Assembly (NCBI GenBank): GCA_030066685.1
Contig: JASJBF010000033.1
Span: 1-64,000 of the forward strand
Length of the DNA: 64,000 nt
Reading direction: 5' to 3'
DNA from: Kiloniellales bacterium
GTDB lineage: Bacteria; Pseudomonadota; Alphaproteobacteria; Kiloniellales; JAKSBE01
The notes beneath the pieces are model-generated. The model did not search any database and was not told where the DNA came from. It saw only the letters and a list, made by a program, of their open reading frames with translations. How positions within the stretch are numbered: position 1 is the first letter of the stretch; each line of letters begins with the position of its first letter. A program made the position numbers and the translations under genes. Shown here piece after piece: positions 17,505 to 25,685 of the stretch.

Positions 17505-18485
17505 ATGATCGATCAGCGTTTGCTTGGAAGAGAGGGGCCGTCCGTTGGCTGTCTCGGTTACGGCGCTATGGTTCTCGAAGGCTACTACGGCGGGTCGGAT
17601 GACGACGCGGCCGTCGAGACCTTGCGGCATGCGATCGATCTCGGGATGATGATCGATACCGCCGATGCCTACGGAAACGGGCACAACGAGCAGCTCGTGG
17701 CCCGCGCCTTGGCGCCGCGGCGCGACCGGGCCTTCATCGCCACGAAATTCGGCATCGTCTTCGACGAGGCGGAAACGGCCAGCGACCTGCCGACGGGATG
17801 GGGCTTCTCGCTCCGGATCAACGGCAGGCGGGACTACGTCCTGCGGGCTCTCGACACCAGCCTTCAGCGCCTGGGCGTCGACGCGATCGACCTCTGGTAC
17901 GCCCACTACCTCGATCCGAAGACGCCGATCGAAGAGACCGTGAGCGCGATGGCCGAAGCGGTCCGTGCCGGCAAGGTCCGATATCTCGGCCTCAGCAACG
18001 TCACCGCGGCCCAGGTGACGCGCGCCCACCGGGTGCATCCGATCGCGGCCGTCCAGTACGAATACTCGCTCTGGCGCCGTGAGGCCGAGACCGAGCTCCT
18101 GCCCACCTTGCGCGACCTCGGCATCGCCCTCGTCGCCTGGTCGCCGCTCGGCGCGGGCTTTCTGGCCGGACCGCCCGCGGCGCTCGACGAAGGCGACTTT
18201 CGTCAGAATAACCCGCGTTTCGCCGGGGACAACTTGGCCGCCAACCGCGACCGTTTCGCGCCCCTCATGGACCTGGCCGAGGAGCTTGGCATCTCTCCGG
18301 CGCAGCTCGCGCTGGCGTGGCTGCTGCACCAAGGCGAGGACATCGTGCCGATCCCGGGTACGCGCCGCCGGGAACGGATCGATGAGAACGCGCAAGCGGC
18401 GAAGCTCCGCCTGACCCCTGAGACCCTGGAGCGGATCGATTCCCTGGCGCGCCCGGGCCGCGCCCTCGGAGCGACGCTGGTCTGA
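17505..18485 (+). CDS. Aldo/keto reductase
   Basis: A 326-residue NADPH-dependent oxidoreductase. The catalytic tetrad is Asp51 and Tyr56 (DTADAYG), Lys81 (ATKFG) and His134 (WYAHYLDP). The NADPH-binding C-terminal block IPGTRRRERIDEN is intact. The pattern fits the AKR13-like group of bacterial aldo/keto reductases acting on aldehydes. The start at 17505 aligns with the usual family N-terminus. The longer open frame upstream to 17337 has no homology. The ribosome site is weak. Confidence 0.92.
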   Translation: MIDQRLLGREGPSVGCLGYGAMVLEGYYGGSDDDAAVETLRHAIDLGMMIDTADAYGNGHNEQLVARALAPRRDRAFIATKFGIVFDEAETASDLPTGWGFSLRINGRRDYVLRALDTSLQRLGVDAIDLWYAHYLDPKTPIEETVSAMAEAVRAGKVRYLGLSNVTAAQVTRAHRVHPIAAVQYEYSLWRREAETELLPTLRDLGIALVAWSPLGAGFLAGPPAALDEGDFRQNNPRFAGDNLAANRDRFAPLMDLAEELGISPAQLALAWLLHQGEDIVPIPGTRRRERIDENAQAAKLRLTPETLERIDSLARPGRALGATLV

Positions 18486-18869
18486 CCCGCCGCCCTGGAC
18501 GCGCAGTTCTGGTCCTGGGCAAGGGCGAGCTGAACATGGTGGCGATCAGCTGCTACGTCCGCGGCCTCGATCCGGGCATCCCGGCACGCAGGTTCGACCA
18601 TGCCTGCAAGCTCTCGCTGGCGGCCGGCAAGCTCCGCGAGGACCTCGAAACGACGAGGAGCCGCGAGCTGGCGGCGCGTTGCGGCGTCGCGCACCCACCG
18701 CTGAAACGCCACGACGCCGTCGGCGCAGGCGCGCTGGACCTGACTCCCTCCGTCTGGAGGTGTAGGGTCGATCCTGTGAGGGGCCGTGCCCTTCGCGCCA
18801 GGACGCCGGCGCCGAGGACGGTCGCCGCTCCCTGGGTCCGGGTTCGCGTCGCCCTGGGGGAGGGCCGAC
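18486..18869. other. Intergenic region with MerR-like dyad
   Basis: No gene could be supported on either strand, though several long frames cross it because of the high GC. The only structured element is the GC-rich dyad at 18747-18760. The end of the region carries the GGGGGAGGG ribosome site of the next gene. Confidence 0.4.
18744..18766 (+). promoter_or_regulatory. Possible MerR-type promoter/operator dyad
   Basis: CCTCC-GTCT-GGAGG is a short inverted repeat. It sits between a CTGACT (-35-like) and a TAGGGT (-10-like) hexamer spaced 17 bases apart. MerR-family promoters place a dyad in this position but normally use 19-20 bases. No MerR gene is visible nearby, so this is tentative. Confidence 0.25.
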
Positions 18870-19313
18870 ATGAAGCTTGCGATCGCCGCTCTGCTCCTTC
18901 TGGTCCTCGCCGCCTGCCAGGCCTTTACCGGCAAGTTCCCGCAGCGCTACCGCGCCGACGAAGCGAGCTACGCGGTCACCGGGGCCTCGGAGATCCTCGT
19001 CGTCTACATCGGCGCAGCCAACTGCCCGCCCTGCTACACCTACAAGGCCAGGGACTACCCGGTCTGGGCCCGCAGCCAGGAATACGCGCACGTCCGCTAC
19101 CGGGAACTGCGCTTCCCGCTGTTCCAGCGCACCGACGAGGACCGCTACTGGCCCGAGGACCTGAGATGGGTGCGCGACGCCGCCTATGCCCGACAGGGCG
19201 CGCCGCGCTGGATCCTTGCCGTGGACGGCCGCGTGGTCGCCAACGAGTTGGATTGGCGGCGCCGGGCCTTCCCGCTGATCCGGCGGCTGGTCGCCCGGAA
19301 GCGCGCGGGATGA
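18870..19313 (+). CDS. Thioredoxin-like lipoprotein with CPPC motif
   Basis: The protein has 147 residues. A lipoprotein signal ends in the lipobox LAAC, with Cys16 as the lipidated residue. The mature part has a thioredoxin-like strand (EILVVYIGAA) leading into the redox motif CPPC at 52-55. It probably acts in periplasmic thiol-disulfide exchange. GGGGGAGGG precedes the ATG at 18870. Its stop overlaps the start of the DsbD-alpha-like gene (ATGA), so translation is coupled and the two products likely work together. Confidence 0.85.
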   Translation: MKLAIAALLLLVLAACQAFTGKFPQRYRADEASYAVTGASEILVVYIGAANCPPCYTYKARDYPVWARSQEYAHVRYRELRFPLFQRTDEDRYWPEDLRWVRDAAYARQGAPRWILAVDGRVVANELDWRRRAFPLIRRLVARKRAG

Positions 19314-19906
19314 CGGCCCTCGCCGAAGGCAAGCTCTCGAGTCCGCGGGTGCGCGGCCCGCTGGCACGCGCTGTCCTGTGCCTGTCTCTGCTGTGCTCGG
19401 TCCTGCTCCAGCGGCCGGAGGCCGCCCTCGCCGCGGACTGGACCGAAAGGGAGTTCGCCAGGTTCCGGCTCCTGCCGGGCGTCACCGCGGTCGAGGCCGC
19501 GCGCGATCTTCTGGTCGGCCTGGAGGTCGAGCTGGCGCCCGGATGGCAGTTCTATTCCGAAAACCCCGGAGACTACGGCGTCGCGCCGCGCCTCGACTGG
19601 AGCGCCTCGCGCAACCTAGCCGAGGCCGAGATCCATTGGCCCGCGCCCAAGGCCTACATCTACGGCAGCGATCCGACGGTCAGCACCCTGGGCTACAAGG
19701 ACTCCTTCCTGCTGCCGCTCGCCCTGGTCGCGGAACGCTCCGGCGAGGCCTTGGACCTCCGCCTGGCCCTGGACTACGCCGTCTGCGAGGCCTTCTGCGT
19801 GGTCGACAGGGTCGAGCTGCGCCTCACACTGCCGCCGGGCCGGCCCGAGGCGACCGGCCACGACGCACGGCTCCGCCGGGCCCTGGGGGAGGCACGCGCC
19901 CGCTGA
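19310..19906 (+). CDS. DsbD alpha-domain-like periplasmic protein
   Basis: The protein has 198 residues: a signal peptide (about 1-42, ending AALAAD) followed by a domain like the N-terminal domain of DsbD/ScsB. The redox pair is in DYAVCEAFCVVD, matching the family VCxxxC pattern. Other family marks are WQFYSENPGDYGVAP and TLGYKDSFLLP. The membrane and C-terminal thioredoxin parts of full DsbD are absent, so it cannot draw electrons across the membrane by itself. It may use the CPPC lipoprotein encoded just upstream as partner. The start is set by the ATGA overlap. Confidence 0.85.
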   Translation: MTALAEGKLSSPRVRGPLARAVLCLSLLCSVLLQRPEAALAADWTEREFARFRLLPGVTAVEAARDLLVGLEVELAPGWQFYSENPGDYGVAPRLDWSASRNLAEAEIHWPAPKAYIYGSDPTVSTLGYKDSFLLPLALVAERSGEALDLRLALDYAVCEAFCVVDRVELRLTLPPGRPEATGHDARLRRALGEARAR

Positions 19907-19907
19907 C

Positions 19908-20816
19908 TCATGGCAGCTCGCCGCTCAGCAGCCAAGCGGCGCAGTCCGCCCCAAGCTCGTCGCGCGCCCTGCGCTCGTAGGCAGCGGCCTCCTCCGCGGT
20001 CAAGACGTCGCGCCAGCGGCCGTTGCTGCCCTTGTGCAGGAAGGTCTCCGCACCGCCCTCCCAGAAGGCGCCGCCCAGGGGCACGCTGACCTCGGCGTTG
20101 GCCTTCATGTAGTCGAAGCCGCAGTGCGCGACGATGGCCTCCCACCTGGCCTCGTCGACCGGGATCTCGAGAAAGGCCGCGATGCGCCGGATCTCGCCGG
20201 GCAGGTCCGCCTTCAGCCGGCCGAAGTGCACCAGCAGCAGGTTCGGCAGATGCCGGATCTCCCACCAGGAGGCGACGTTTTCCCAGAACGACCAGAAAGG
20301 AAAGCCGTCCTTCTCGAACCAGTCCCGGTAGTACTGCCGGACCGAGTCCGGCGGCGGCTCGATCGGCGGGCCGACCCGCCCCGGGCTGTCGTTCAGCGCC
20401 TCGTACCACAGCGCGTTGGCCTTGGCGTGGTGGTTGTAGAGGCTCCAGACCACGTCGCGCCCGTCGCGGCCGATGTAGAGGTACTTGGCCTCGGGTGAGA
20501 AGACCAGAGCGTCGACCGGCAGATGGGTCTTCACGAAGCGCCGGTGGCTCTGCTTCTCGACCTCGGCCAGCTTGACCTTCTTGGGCGGCACCCGCAGGTC
20601 CAGCCAGGGCGACATCTCCGCCACCGGCAGGCCTTCCTCGCCCTTGAAGATGAGCTGGCTGACGATCTGCTGCAGCCAGGTGGTGCCGGCCTTCGCGTAG
20701 CTGGCGATGACGATGTCGTCGTCGCGAAAGCGGAAGTCGTTCCAGACCGTCGAATCGAAATGATGGTTGTGCAGTTCCCTGGCCTTTTGCGGCCAGGCCT
20801 CGGGTTCCTGTGTCAC
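19908..20816 (-). CDS. PAPS-dependent sulfotransferase
   Basis: A 302-residue cytosolic sulfotransferase of the Sulfotransfer_1 family. The 5'-phosphosulfate loop is YAKAGTTW (40-47). The catalytic His98 is in VKTHLP. The 3'-phosphate region is YIGRDGRDVVWS. The C-terminal RKGxxGDWKN motif is present in the variant form HKGSNGRWRD. It transfers sulfate from PAPS to an unknown hydroxyl or amine. It starts with GTG at 20816 behind a GGGGGA site. It is convergent with the DsbD-like gene, with one base between stops. Confidence 0.93.
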   Translation of the reverse strand: MTQEPEAWPQKARELHNHHFDSTVWNDFRFRDDDIVIASYAKAGTTWLQQIVSQLIFKGEEGLPVAEMSPWLDLRVPPKKVKLAEVEKQSHRRFVKTHLPVDALVFSPEAKYLYIGRDGRDVVWSLYNHHAKANALWYEALNDSPGRVGPPIEPPPDSVRQYYRDWFEKDGFPFWSFWENVASWWEIRHLPNLLLVHFGRLKADLPGEIRRIAAFLEIPVDEARWEAIVAHCGFDYMKANAEVSVPLGGAFWEGGAETFLHKGSNGRWRDVLTAEEAAAYERRARDELGADCAAWLLSGELP

Positions 20817-21087
20817 CTCGTCCCCCTGGACCGTGTCGGCTTTTCGGTCCCCGACGATTATGCGCCAGCTCAGGGAAATCCCCTAGTGTGACGAAACCCA
20901 CGCTGGAGCGTCGGCGGGTCTGCCAGGCTTCGCCCTCGGCCCGCCGGCACGGGGGGAATCGCCCCTCGGCGGCGGCGCGCCGCGCCGAGCGGGGTCACGC
21001 CGACCGGAAATGCAAGATCGCGCAACAACTTCATCATCGCAAAGCGGGTGAGCGGTCGGGCCGCCCAGCCGCCCGAGGAGGTGCATC

Positions 21088-22230
21088 ATGACTGGCAGCA
21101 GAGTCAGGATTTGGAAGCAGGATCCCAGCGTCGTCAGCGCCGGAGTCCGGACCGCCTACATCTCGACCGACGTCGAGCACGGCCCACAGGACGCCGACGT
21201 CGCAATCCGCGGCATGCCGCACGTCATCGCCAACTCGGACGACGACTTCCTCTTCGATCCGGCGGAGAACCCCATAGAGTTCGACGCCGTCCACACCTTC
21301 GCCGTGGTCCGCCAGGTCCTGACCATGTACCGGCGCGCCCTGAACCGGAACGGCATCACCCAGAACTTCGACTGGCAATGGGGCGGCAACGCGCCGATCG
21401 ACGTCTACCCCCGCGCCGGCATCGACGCCAACGCCTATTACAGCCGGGACCTCAAGTCGCTGCGCTTCTTCTACTTCCACCCCGGCGGCAACGAGACCAG
21501 GCCGCTGGTCTACACCTGCCGGTCCTTCGACATCGTCGCCCACGAGGTCGGACACGCCGTGCTGGATTCCCTGCGGCCGGGCTATTGGGACAGCTGGCAT
21601 CCGCAGACCGGCGGCCTGCACGAGTCCTTCGGCGACATCACGGCGATCCTCACCATGCTCGCGCAGATGGACCAGTGCGAGGCGATCATCGCCCATTCCA
21701 AGGGCGACCTGCACGCCAAGGGCTTCTTCCCCGCGGTCGCCGAGCAGTTCGGCGAGGCGCTGCACGGCCGCAGGACGGGGCTGCGCAACGCCGACAACGA
21801 CCTGAAGCTCAGCGAGGTCTCGACCCAGGTCCACCAGATCTCCCAGGTCTTCACCGGCGCCTTCTACGACATCCTCGCCGACATCTTCGAGGACTACCAC
21901 AAGCCCGATCAGTACGATCAGGCGGAGACCCTGTTCCGGGTCGGCAAGCACATGACCGCGCTGATCATCCTGGCGCTGCTGGAGGGCCCCGAGGTAAACG
22001 CGACCTACAAGGACATCGCCGAGAAGATGATCGAGATCGAGCCCGAGGCGAAGTGGAAGGAGTTCATCCACGCGCAGTTCGCGCGCCGGGAGGTCTTCGG
22101 CGGCCCGGTCGGCCTTGCCAAGGTCAAGCCCCAGGCCGTCGAGTTCAAGGGCTGTTGCGGCACGCTGCAAAGCGCCGAACACAGCGGCGCCGTCGAGAAG
22201 TCGATCGCGCGGGCGCTGAAGAAGGGCTGA
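21088..22230 (+). CDS. M4-like gluzincin metallopeptidase without signal peptide
   Basis: The protein has 380 residues. The zinc site reads AHEVGH (His152, Glu153, His156), and the third ligand is Glu179 in GLHESFGD. This combination is typical of thermolysin-type M4 enzymes. The usual signal peptide and long propeptide are missing, so the enzyme may be cytoplasmic or exported by another route. The N-terminal part (about 1-145) does not resemble the classical propeptide. GAGGAGG lies ahead of the ATG. The neighbour downstream is a convergent HAD hydrolase gene. Confidence 0.85.
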   Translation: MTGSRVRIWKQDPSVVSAGVRTAYISTDVEHGPQDADVAIRGMPHVIANSDDDFLFDPAENPIEFDAVHTFAVVRQVLTMYRRALNRNGITQNFDWQWGGNAPIDVYPRAGIDANAYYSRDLKSLRFFYFHPGGNETRPLVYTCRSFDIVAHEVGHAVLDSLRPGYWDSWHPQTGGLHESFGDITAILTMLAQMDQCEAIIAHSKGDLHAKGFFPAVAEQFGEALHGRRTGLRNADNDLKLSEVSTQVHQISQVFTGAFYDILADIFEDYHKPDQYDQAETLFRVGKHMTALIILALLEGPEVNATYKDIAEKMIEIEPEAKWKEFIHAQFARREVFGGPVGLAKVKPQAVEFKGCCGTLQSAEHSGAVEKSIARALKKG

Positions 22231-22258
22231 GCCGGCACGGGCGGCCGGGGCGGTCGGG

Positions 22259-22675
22259 TCAGCCGGCCAGCATCCGCGCCAGGCCTTGCAGGTCCTGCGG
22301 GAAGCGCGCGACCCGCAGCGCGCGCAGGCCGACCGCCTGGGCCGCCCAGGTCTCCACCAGGTTCTCCCCGACGAAGACGCAGTCCTCCGGCGGGACGGCC
22401 GCGCGGCCGACCGCGAGGCGAAAGATCGCCGGGTCCGGCTTCTCCACGTTCACTTCGGAAGAGAGCAGCACCAGGGCGGGCCGGAAGTCGTCGAAGCTGA
22501 AGTCGCCCGGCAGGCCGGCGGCGAGCTGCGGCCGGGTCAGGTTCCCCGTGTTCGAGATCAGGCCCAGTGGCAGCCCCGCCGTGCTGAGCGCGCCCAGGCA
22601 GTCCCGCGCGCCGGGCATCCAGGACGAGCCCCCCACCAGGGTGTCGCCGATGTCGAAGAAGACGGTGATAGGCAT
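22259..22675 (-). CDS. Short HAD-superfamily hydrolase
   Basis: A 138-residue HAD protein with little or no cap domain. Motif I is DIGDT, motif II SNT, the Lys motif EKPDPAIF, and motif IV VGEN (Glu replacing one of the usual Asp residues). It may be a phosphatase of small metabolites; the substrate is not deducible. AAAGGAG precedes the ATG at 22675. It lies downstream of the SDR gene on the same strand, but 159 bases separate them. Confidence 0.85.
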   Translation of the reverse strand: MPITVFFDIGDTLVGGSSWMPGARDCLGALSTAGLPLGLISNTGNLTRPQLAAGLPGDFSFDDFRPALVLLSSEVNVEKPDPAIFRLAVGRAAVPPEDCVFVGENLVETWAAQAVGLRALRVARFPQDLQGLARMLAG

Positions 22676-22834
22676 GATGCCGGCTCCTTTCCCGGTCCGT
22701 TTCCCGGCCCGAAAGCCTGGCTGAAGTCAGCGCGGCCGCGGCCCGGATTGCAGCATGTGGCCGACGCTGAAGCCGGTCGGCGCTTCGCCGCGCATGGCCC
22801 GGAGCCGCGGCACCGGAGGACCGCCGGGCCGGCC

Positions 22835-23596
22835 TCAGATCGAGCCGGCCTCGACCATGTAGTTGTTGGCCGTGCACATGGCGGCGTCGTCCGAGGCCAG
22901 GAACAGCACCATGCGCGCCAGATAGACCGGCTCGATCAGGTCCGGCAGGCACTGCCTCTGGCGGTGGCGCTCGAGCGACTCCGGCGTCGCCCAGAGTTCC
23001 TTCTGGCGCTCGGTCATCACCCAGCCGGGCACCACGGTGTTGACCCGGATGCGGTGCGGCCCCAGGTCCCGGGCGAAGGCGCGGGTCATGCCGTGGACCG
23101 CCGCCTTGGCCGAGGTGTAGACCGGCATGCCGCCGGCCGCTTCCCACCAGGAGTTGGAGCCGAAGTTGATGATCGAGCCCTTGCCGGCGGCGATCATGCC
23201 CGGCGCCACCGCCTGGATGGCGAAGAACATGTGCCGCAGGTTGGCGGCGATCCGCTCGTCGTAGTAGTCGGCGCTAACCTCCTCCCAGGCGTGGCGGTCG
23301 TCCCGCGCCGCGTTGTTGACCAGCACCGTCGCCGGGCCCAGCGCGTCCTGCAGCGCCGCGAAGCCGCGCTTCAGGGCCTCGATGTCGCGCAGGTCGCAGG
23401 CCTCGAAGCGGACCGCCCCGCCCTGCTCCGCCAGGGTCTCGGCCAGGGCCGCGCCGCGCGCTTCATCGATGTCGAGGAAGCCGACCTGGGAGCCCTGCGC
23501 GGCGAAGGCGCGCACGATCTCCTCGCCAATGCCCGAGGCACCGCCGGTGACGAAGACCACCGCTTGGTTCAGGCTGGGATAGCGGGCGAAGGACAT
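22835..23596 (-). CDS. SDR oxidoreductase, sugar 1-dehydrogenase-like
   Basis: A 253-residue classical short-chain dehydrogenase. The NAD(P) motif TGGASGIG is at 17-24, NNA at 94-96, and the catalytic Ser147 or Ser149 with Tyr160-x3-Lys164. The sequence around IRVNTVVPGWVMTERQ and the C-terminal ARMVLFLASDDAAMCTANNY resembles bacterial D-xylose, L-arabinose or D-galactose 1-dehydrogenases, so an aldose is the likely substrate. The ATG at 23596 is chosen over the longer frame because the family N-terminus fits and CCGGAG lies upstream. Confidence 0.88.
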   Translation of the reverse strand: MSFARYPSLNQAVVFVTGGASGIGEEIVRAFAAQGSQVGFLDIDEARGAALAETLAEQGGAVRFEACDLRDIEALKRGFAALQDALGPATVLVNNAARDDRHAWEEVSADYYDERIAANLRHMFFAIQAVAPGMIAAGKGSIINFGSNSWWEAAGGMPVYTSAKAAVHGMTRAFARDLGPHRIRVNTVVPGWVMTERQKELWATPESLERHRQRQCLPDLIEPVYLARMVLFLASDDAAMCTANNYMVEAGSI

Positions 23597-23765
23597 GGCG
23601 CGACTCCGGAGGGACTGCGGCGAGCGTTGCGCTCGGGCGCCGGCTTCGGCCGTGCGTTCCGCGCCCGAGCGGAGGGCATCGCCATGGACGCAGAAATTCT
23701 GCGCCGCCACCATGAAATAGATCAAGCCGTCCCTGCTCTTTCGGCTCCGCGCGGGCGGCGCGCGC

Positions 23766-24197
23766 TCAGCCCTGGTTCTCGACCGCCTTGAGCACGGTGT
23801 CGGAGGCGCCGGCGACGCCGTCGATCAGCTTGGCGACCTGGGTGACGCGCTCGGCGACGGCTTCGCCGCCCTCCACCTCGTCGGCCAGAGCCTTGGCCGC
23901 GGCGACCAGTTGCGCGACGGCCTGCTTCGCGTAGCGGCTGTCCTCGACGAGGCTTCGCTCGTCGTCCTCGAGCTCGCGCAGCGCCTCGTTGGCCCGGTTC
24001 CGCAACCGTCTCAGGTCGCGGACCTTGGTCTTGCGCGTCTCCAGGTCCAGGCTCTGGTCCCCCGAGACCGCCTCGGCTTCCGCCAGGCAGCGCGTGATCG
24101 TGGCCATCTCGGCGGCCTGCCCCGCGCGGTTTGCGGCCAGCGCCTCCGTCCCCGGCACGGGTTCCGCAGCGTTGCTATCGAGTCCTGTATCGCTCAT
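23766..24197 (-). CDS. Small helical/coiled-coil protein of unknown function
   Basis: The protein has 143 residues. Beyond an N-terminal disordered stretch it is almost entirely amphipathic helix, Ala/Glu/Lys-rich. A probable coiled coil lies at about 45-90 (RKTKVRDLRRLRNRANEALRELEDD). There is no signal peptide or domain signature. GGGGAG precedes the ATG. It begins only 15 bases after the stop of the upstream lipoprotein gene (24213), so the two form an operon, and its product may bind or regulate that protein. Confidence 0.75.
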   Translation of the reverse strand: MSDTGLDSNAAEPVPGTEALAANRAGQAAEMATITRCLAEAEAVSGDQSLDLETRKTKVRDLRRLRNRANEALRELEDDERSLVEDSRYAKQAVAQLVAAAKALADEVEGGEAVAERVTQVAKLIDGVAGASDTVLKAVENQG

Positions 24198-24212
24198 CTC
24201 TCGCTCCCCGTC

Positions 24213-25379
24213 CTAGCTTTCGGCCAGCGCTTCTGTCGCCTTCTTGATCTCTTCGAGCTGACCGGCCAGCTTCTTCAGAAGCTTGATCGTCGCGGCGAAG
24301 TCATGATCGGGATCCTCCAGGGCGGACTTCAGCGACGCATGCGCGGCCGAGACGCCGAGCAGGGGCTCCACGTAGTTCGCCGACCCAACCTCCCGCAGCA
24401 CGACCACGGCCGAATCCATGGTCTCGAGCAGCGCGAAGATCTTGCGGTCCTCTTCGAGGCTCCGCTTCGCGTCCTTGGCCAGGTTGTAGTCCTCGACCGC
24501 CTCGCCGAGGCGGAAGCGCGCGTCGCGCACGATCTCGAAGCTCAAGACCAGGGCCGCGTGGCAGGCGATGGCCGCGCTGTCCCTGACCGCCGGATCGGTC
24601 TCGACCACCACCTTCTTGATGAAGCGGAAGCGCTTCTCCCGCAGGATGGCGCCGGTGAGTGTGACCGCCGCGTTGCCGACGGCCGTCACCACCGGCGCGG
24701 CCGCCACCCCGTAGGGACCCGCCGCCGCGGCCAGCTTGCCGAAGGCGTCCGCGACCTTCTGCGCGGCCTCCTCCAGCGCCTCGATGTCCTTCGCTTCCGC
24801 CGCCTCCTTGAGAGCGCTCGCGTAGGCCGCCAGGGCCGGCATCACCCGGGCCTGGGCCTCGACCCGCGGCGGCGGCGGCGGGATCTGGCCCGACTTGCCG
24901 TTGCCCAGGCCCCCGCCCTCTGCGAGGCCCGTGAGGTGGGCCGGGTCGATTCCGCAGAGATAGAGCGGATCCCTGAGCCTGCGCTCCGCGGCCGGGGCGG
25001 CGGCCGCCGCCGCTCCTTCGGCGGTCTCGACGGCGCAGTCCTCGGCCGCCTTCTCGAGCAACTTCTGCCGCTCCTTAAGCGCGGTGGCGCGCCCCTCTTC
25101 GTCCGCGGCGCCCGGGCTCGACGGCGCCGCGCCGCCGCTGCCGCCGGCCAGGTCGAAGATCTGCCCGCAGGCGGCCGTCGTCCGCAGCGTGGGCCGCTCG
25201 TCGGCGATCAGGCTGTAGTTGCGCCGCTTGCGCACCGAGGTGTTGGCATCGACGACCTTGGTCAGGGCCTCGTCGGCGCCGGTCACGGCCTCCGCGTAGT
25301 CGCCCGCCACCTTCGACAAGTCCGGGGCGCAGGCGCCCAGGGCCACCGCAAGACAAGCAGCCAAGGCTGTCCGGCGCAT
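24213..25379 (-). CDS. Helical lipoprotein of unknown function
   Basis: The protein has 388 residues. The lipoprotein signal ends at ALGAC (Cys17), followed by a mainly helical mature chain. A flexible Gly/Ser/Ala-rich linker is present at about 75-95. A second low-complexity segment of Pro and Gly (GKSGQIPPPPPRVEAQ) divides the protein into two helical halves. The first half is Cys-containing. No known domain was recognised. GAGGGGGG is a good ribosome site for the ATG at 25379. It is the first gene of the pair with the coiled-coil protein. Confidence 0.78.
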   Translation of the reverse strand: MRRTALAACLAVALGACAPDLSKVAGDYAEAVTGADEALTKVVDANTSVRKRRNYSLIADERPTLRTTAACGQIFDLAGGSGGAAPSSPGAADEEGRATALKERQKLLEKAAEDCAVETAEGAAAAAAPAAERRLRDPLYLCGIDPAHLTGLAEGGGLGNGKSGQIPPPPPRVEAQARVMPALAAYASALKEAAEAKDIEALEEAAQKVADAFGKLAAAAGPYGVAAAPVVTAVGNAAVTLTGAILREKRFRFIKKVVVETDPAVRDSAAIACHAALVLSFEIVRDARFRLGEAVEDYNLAKDAKRSLEEDRKIFALLETMDSAVVVLREVGSANYVEPLLGVSAAHASLKSALEDPDHDFAATIKLLKKLAGQLEEIKKATEALAES

Positions 25380-25685
25380 CACACCCCCCTCGATTATCTC
25401 GTTGAAACGACCTCGCGCCACCGGGCCCTCGGCGTCCTGCCCTTCGGGCCCCGAAGCGCGCGCGAGTAGAGCATGGGGCCGAAGGGCAAAACGTGGCGAA
25501 AGTCACACCCCGGCGGCGCAGGAAGCCCTCGCCCCGCGCTCGGGACCTTTCTCGGGGCCGAGGACGATGCAGGCCGCCCTGTGACCAAGCCCACACGCCC
25601 GGCCCGGAGGCGGTGGCAGGATCCGCCCCATCGCGGCGCGCCGGATCGGCCGGCGGCGGCCGCCTTTGTACGAGGGGAAGTGGCC

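Noticed and set aside
18203-18869. Possible regulator gene between the aldo-keto reductase and the CPPC lipoprotein
   Set aside because: A plus-strand stretch ELAARCGVAHPPLKRH faintly recalls a MerR helix-turn-helix. The following sequence lacks the family pattern, and the minus-strand frames have no domain.
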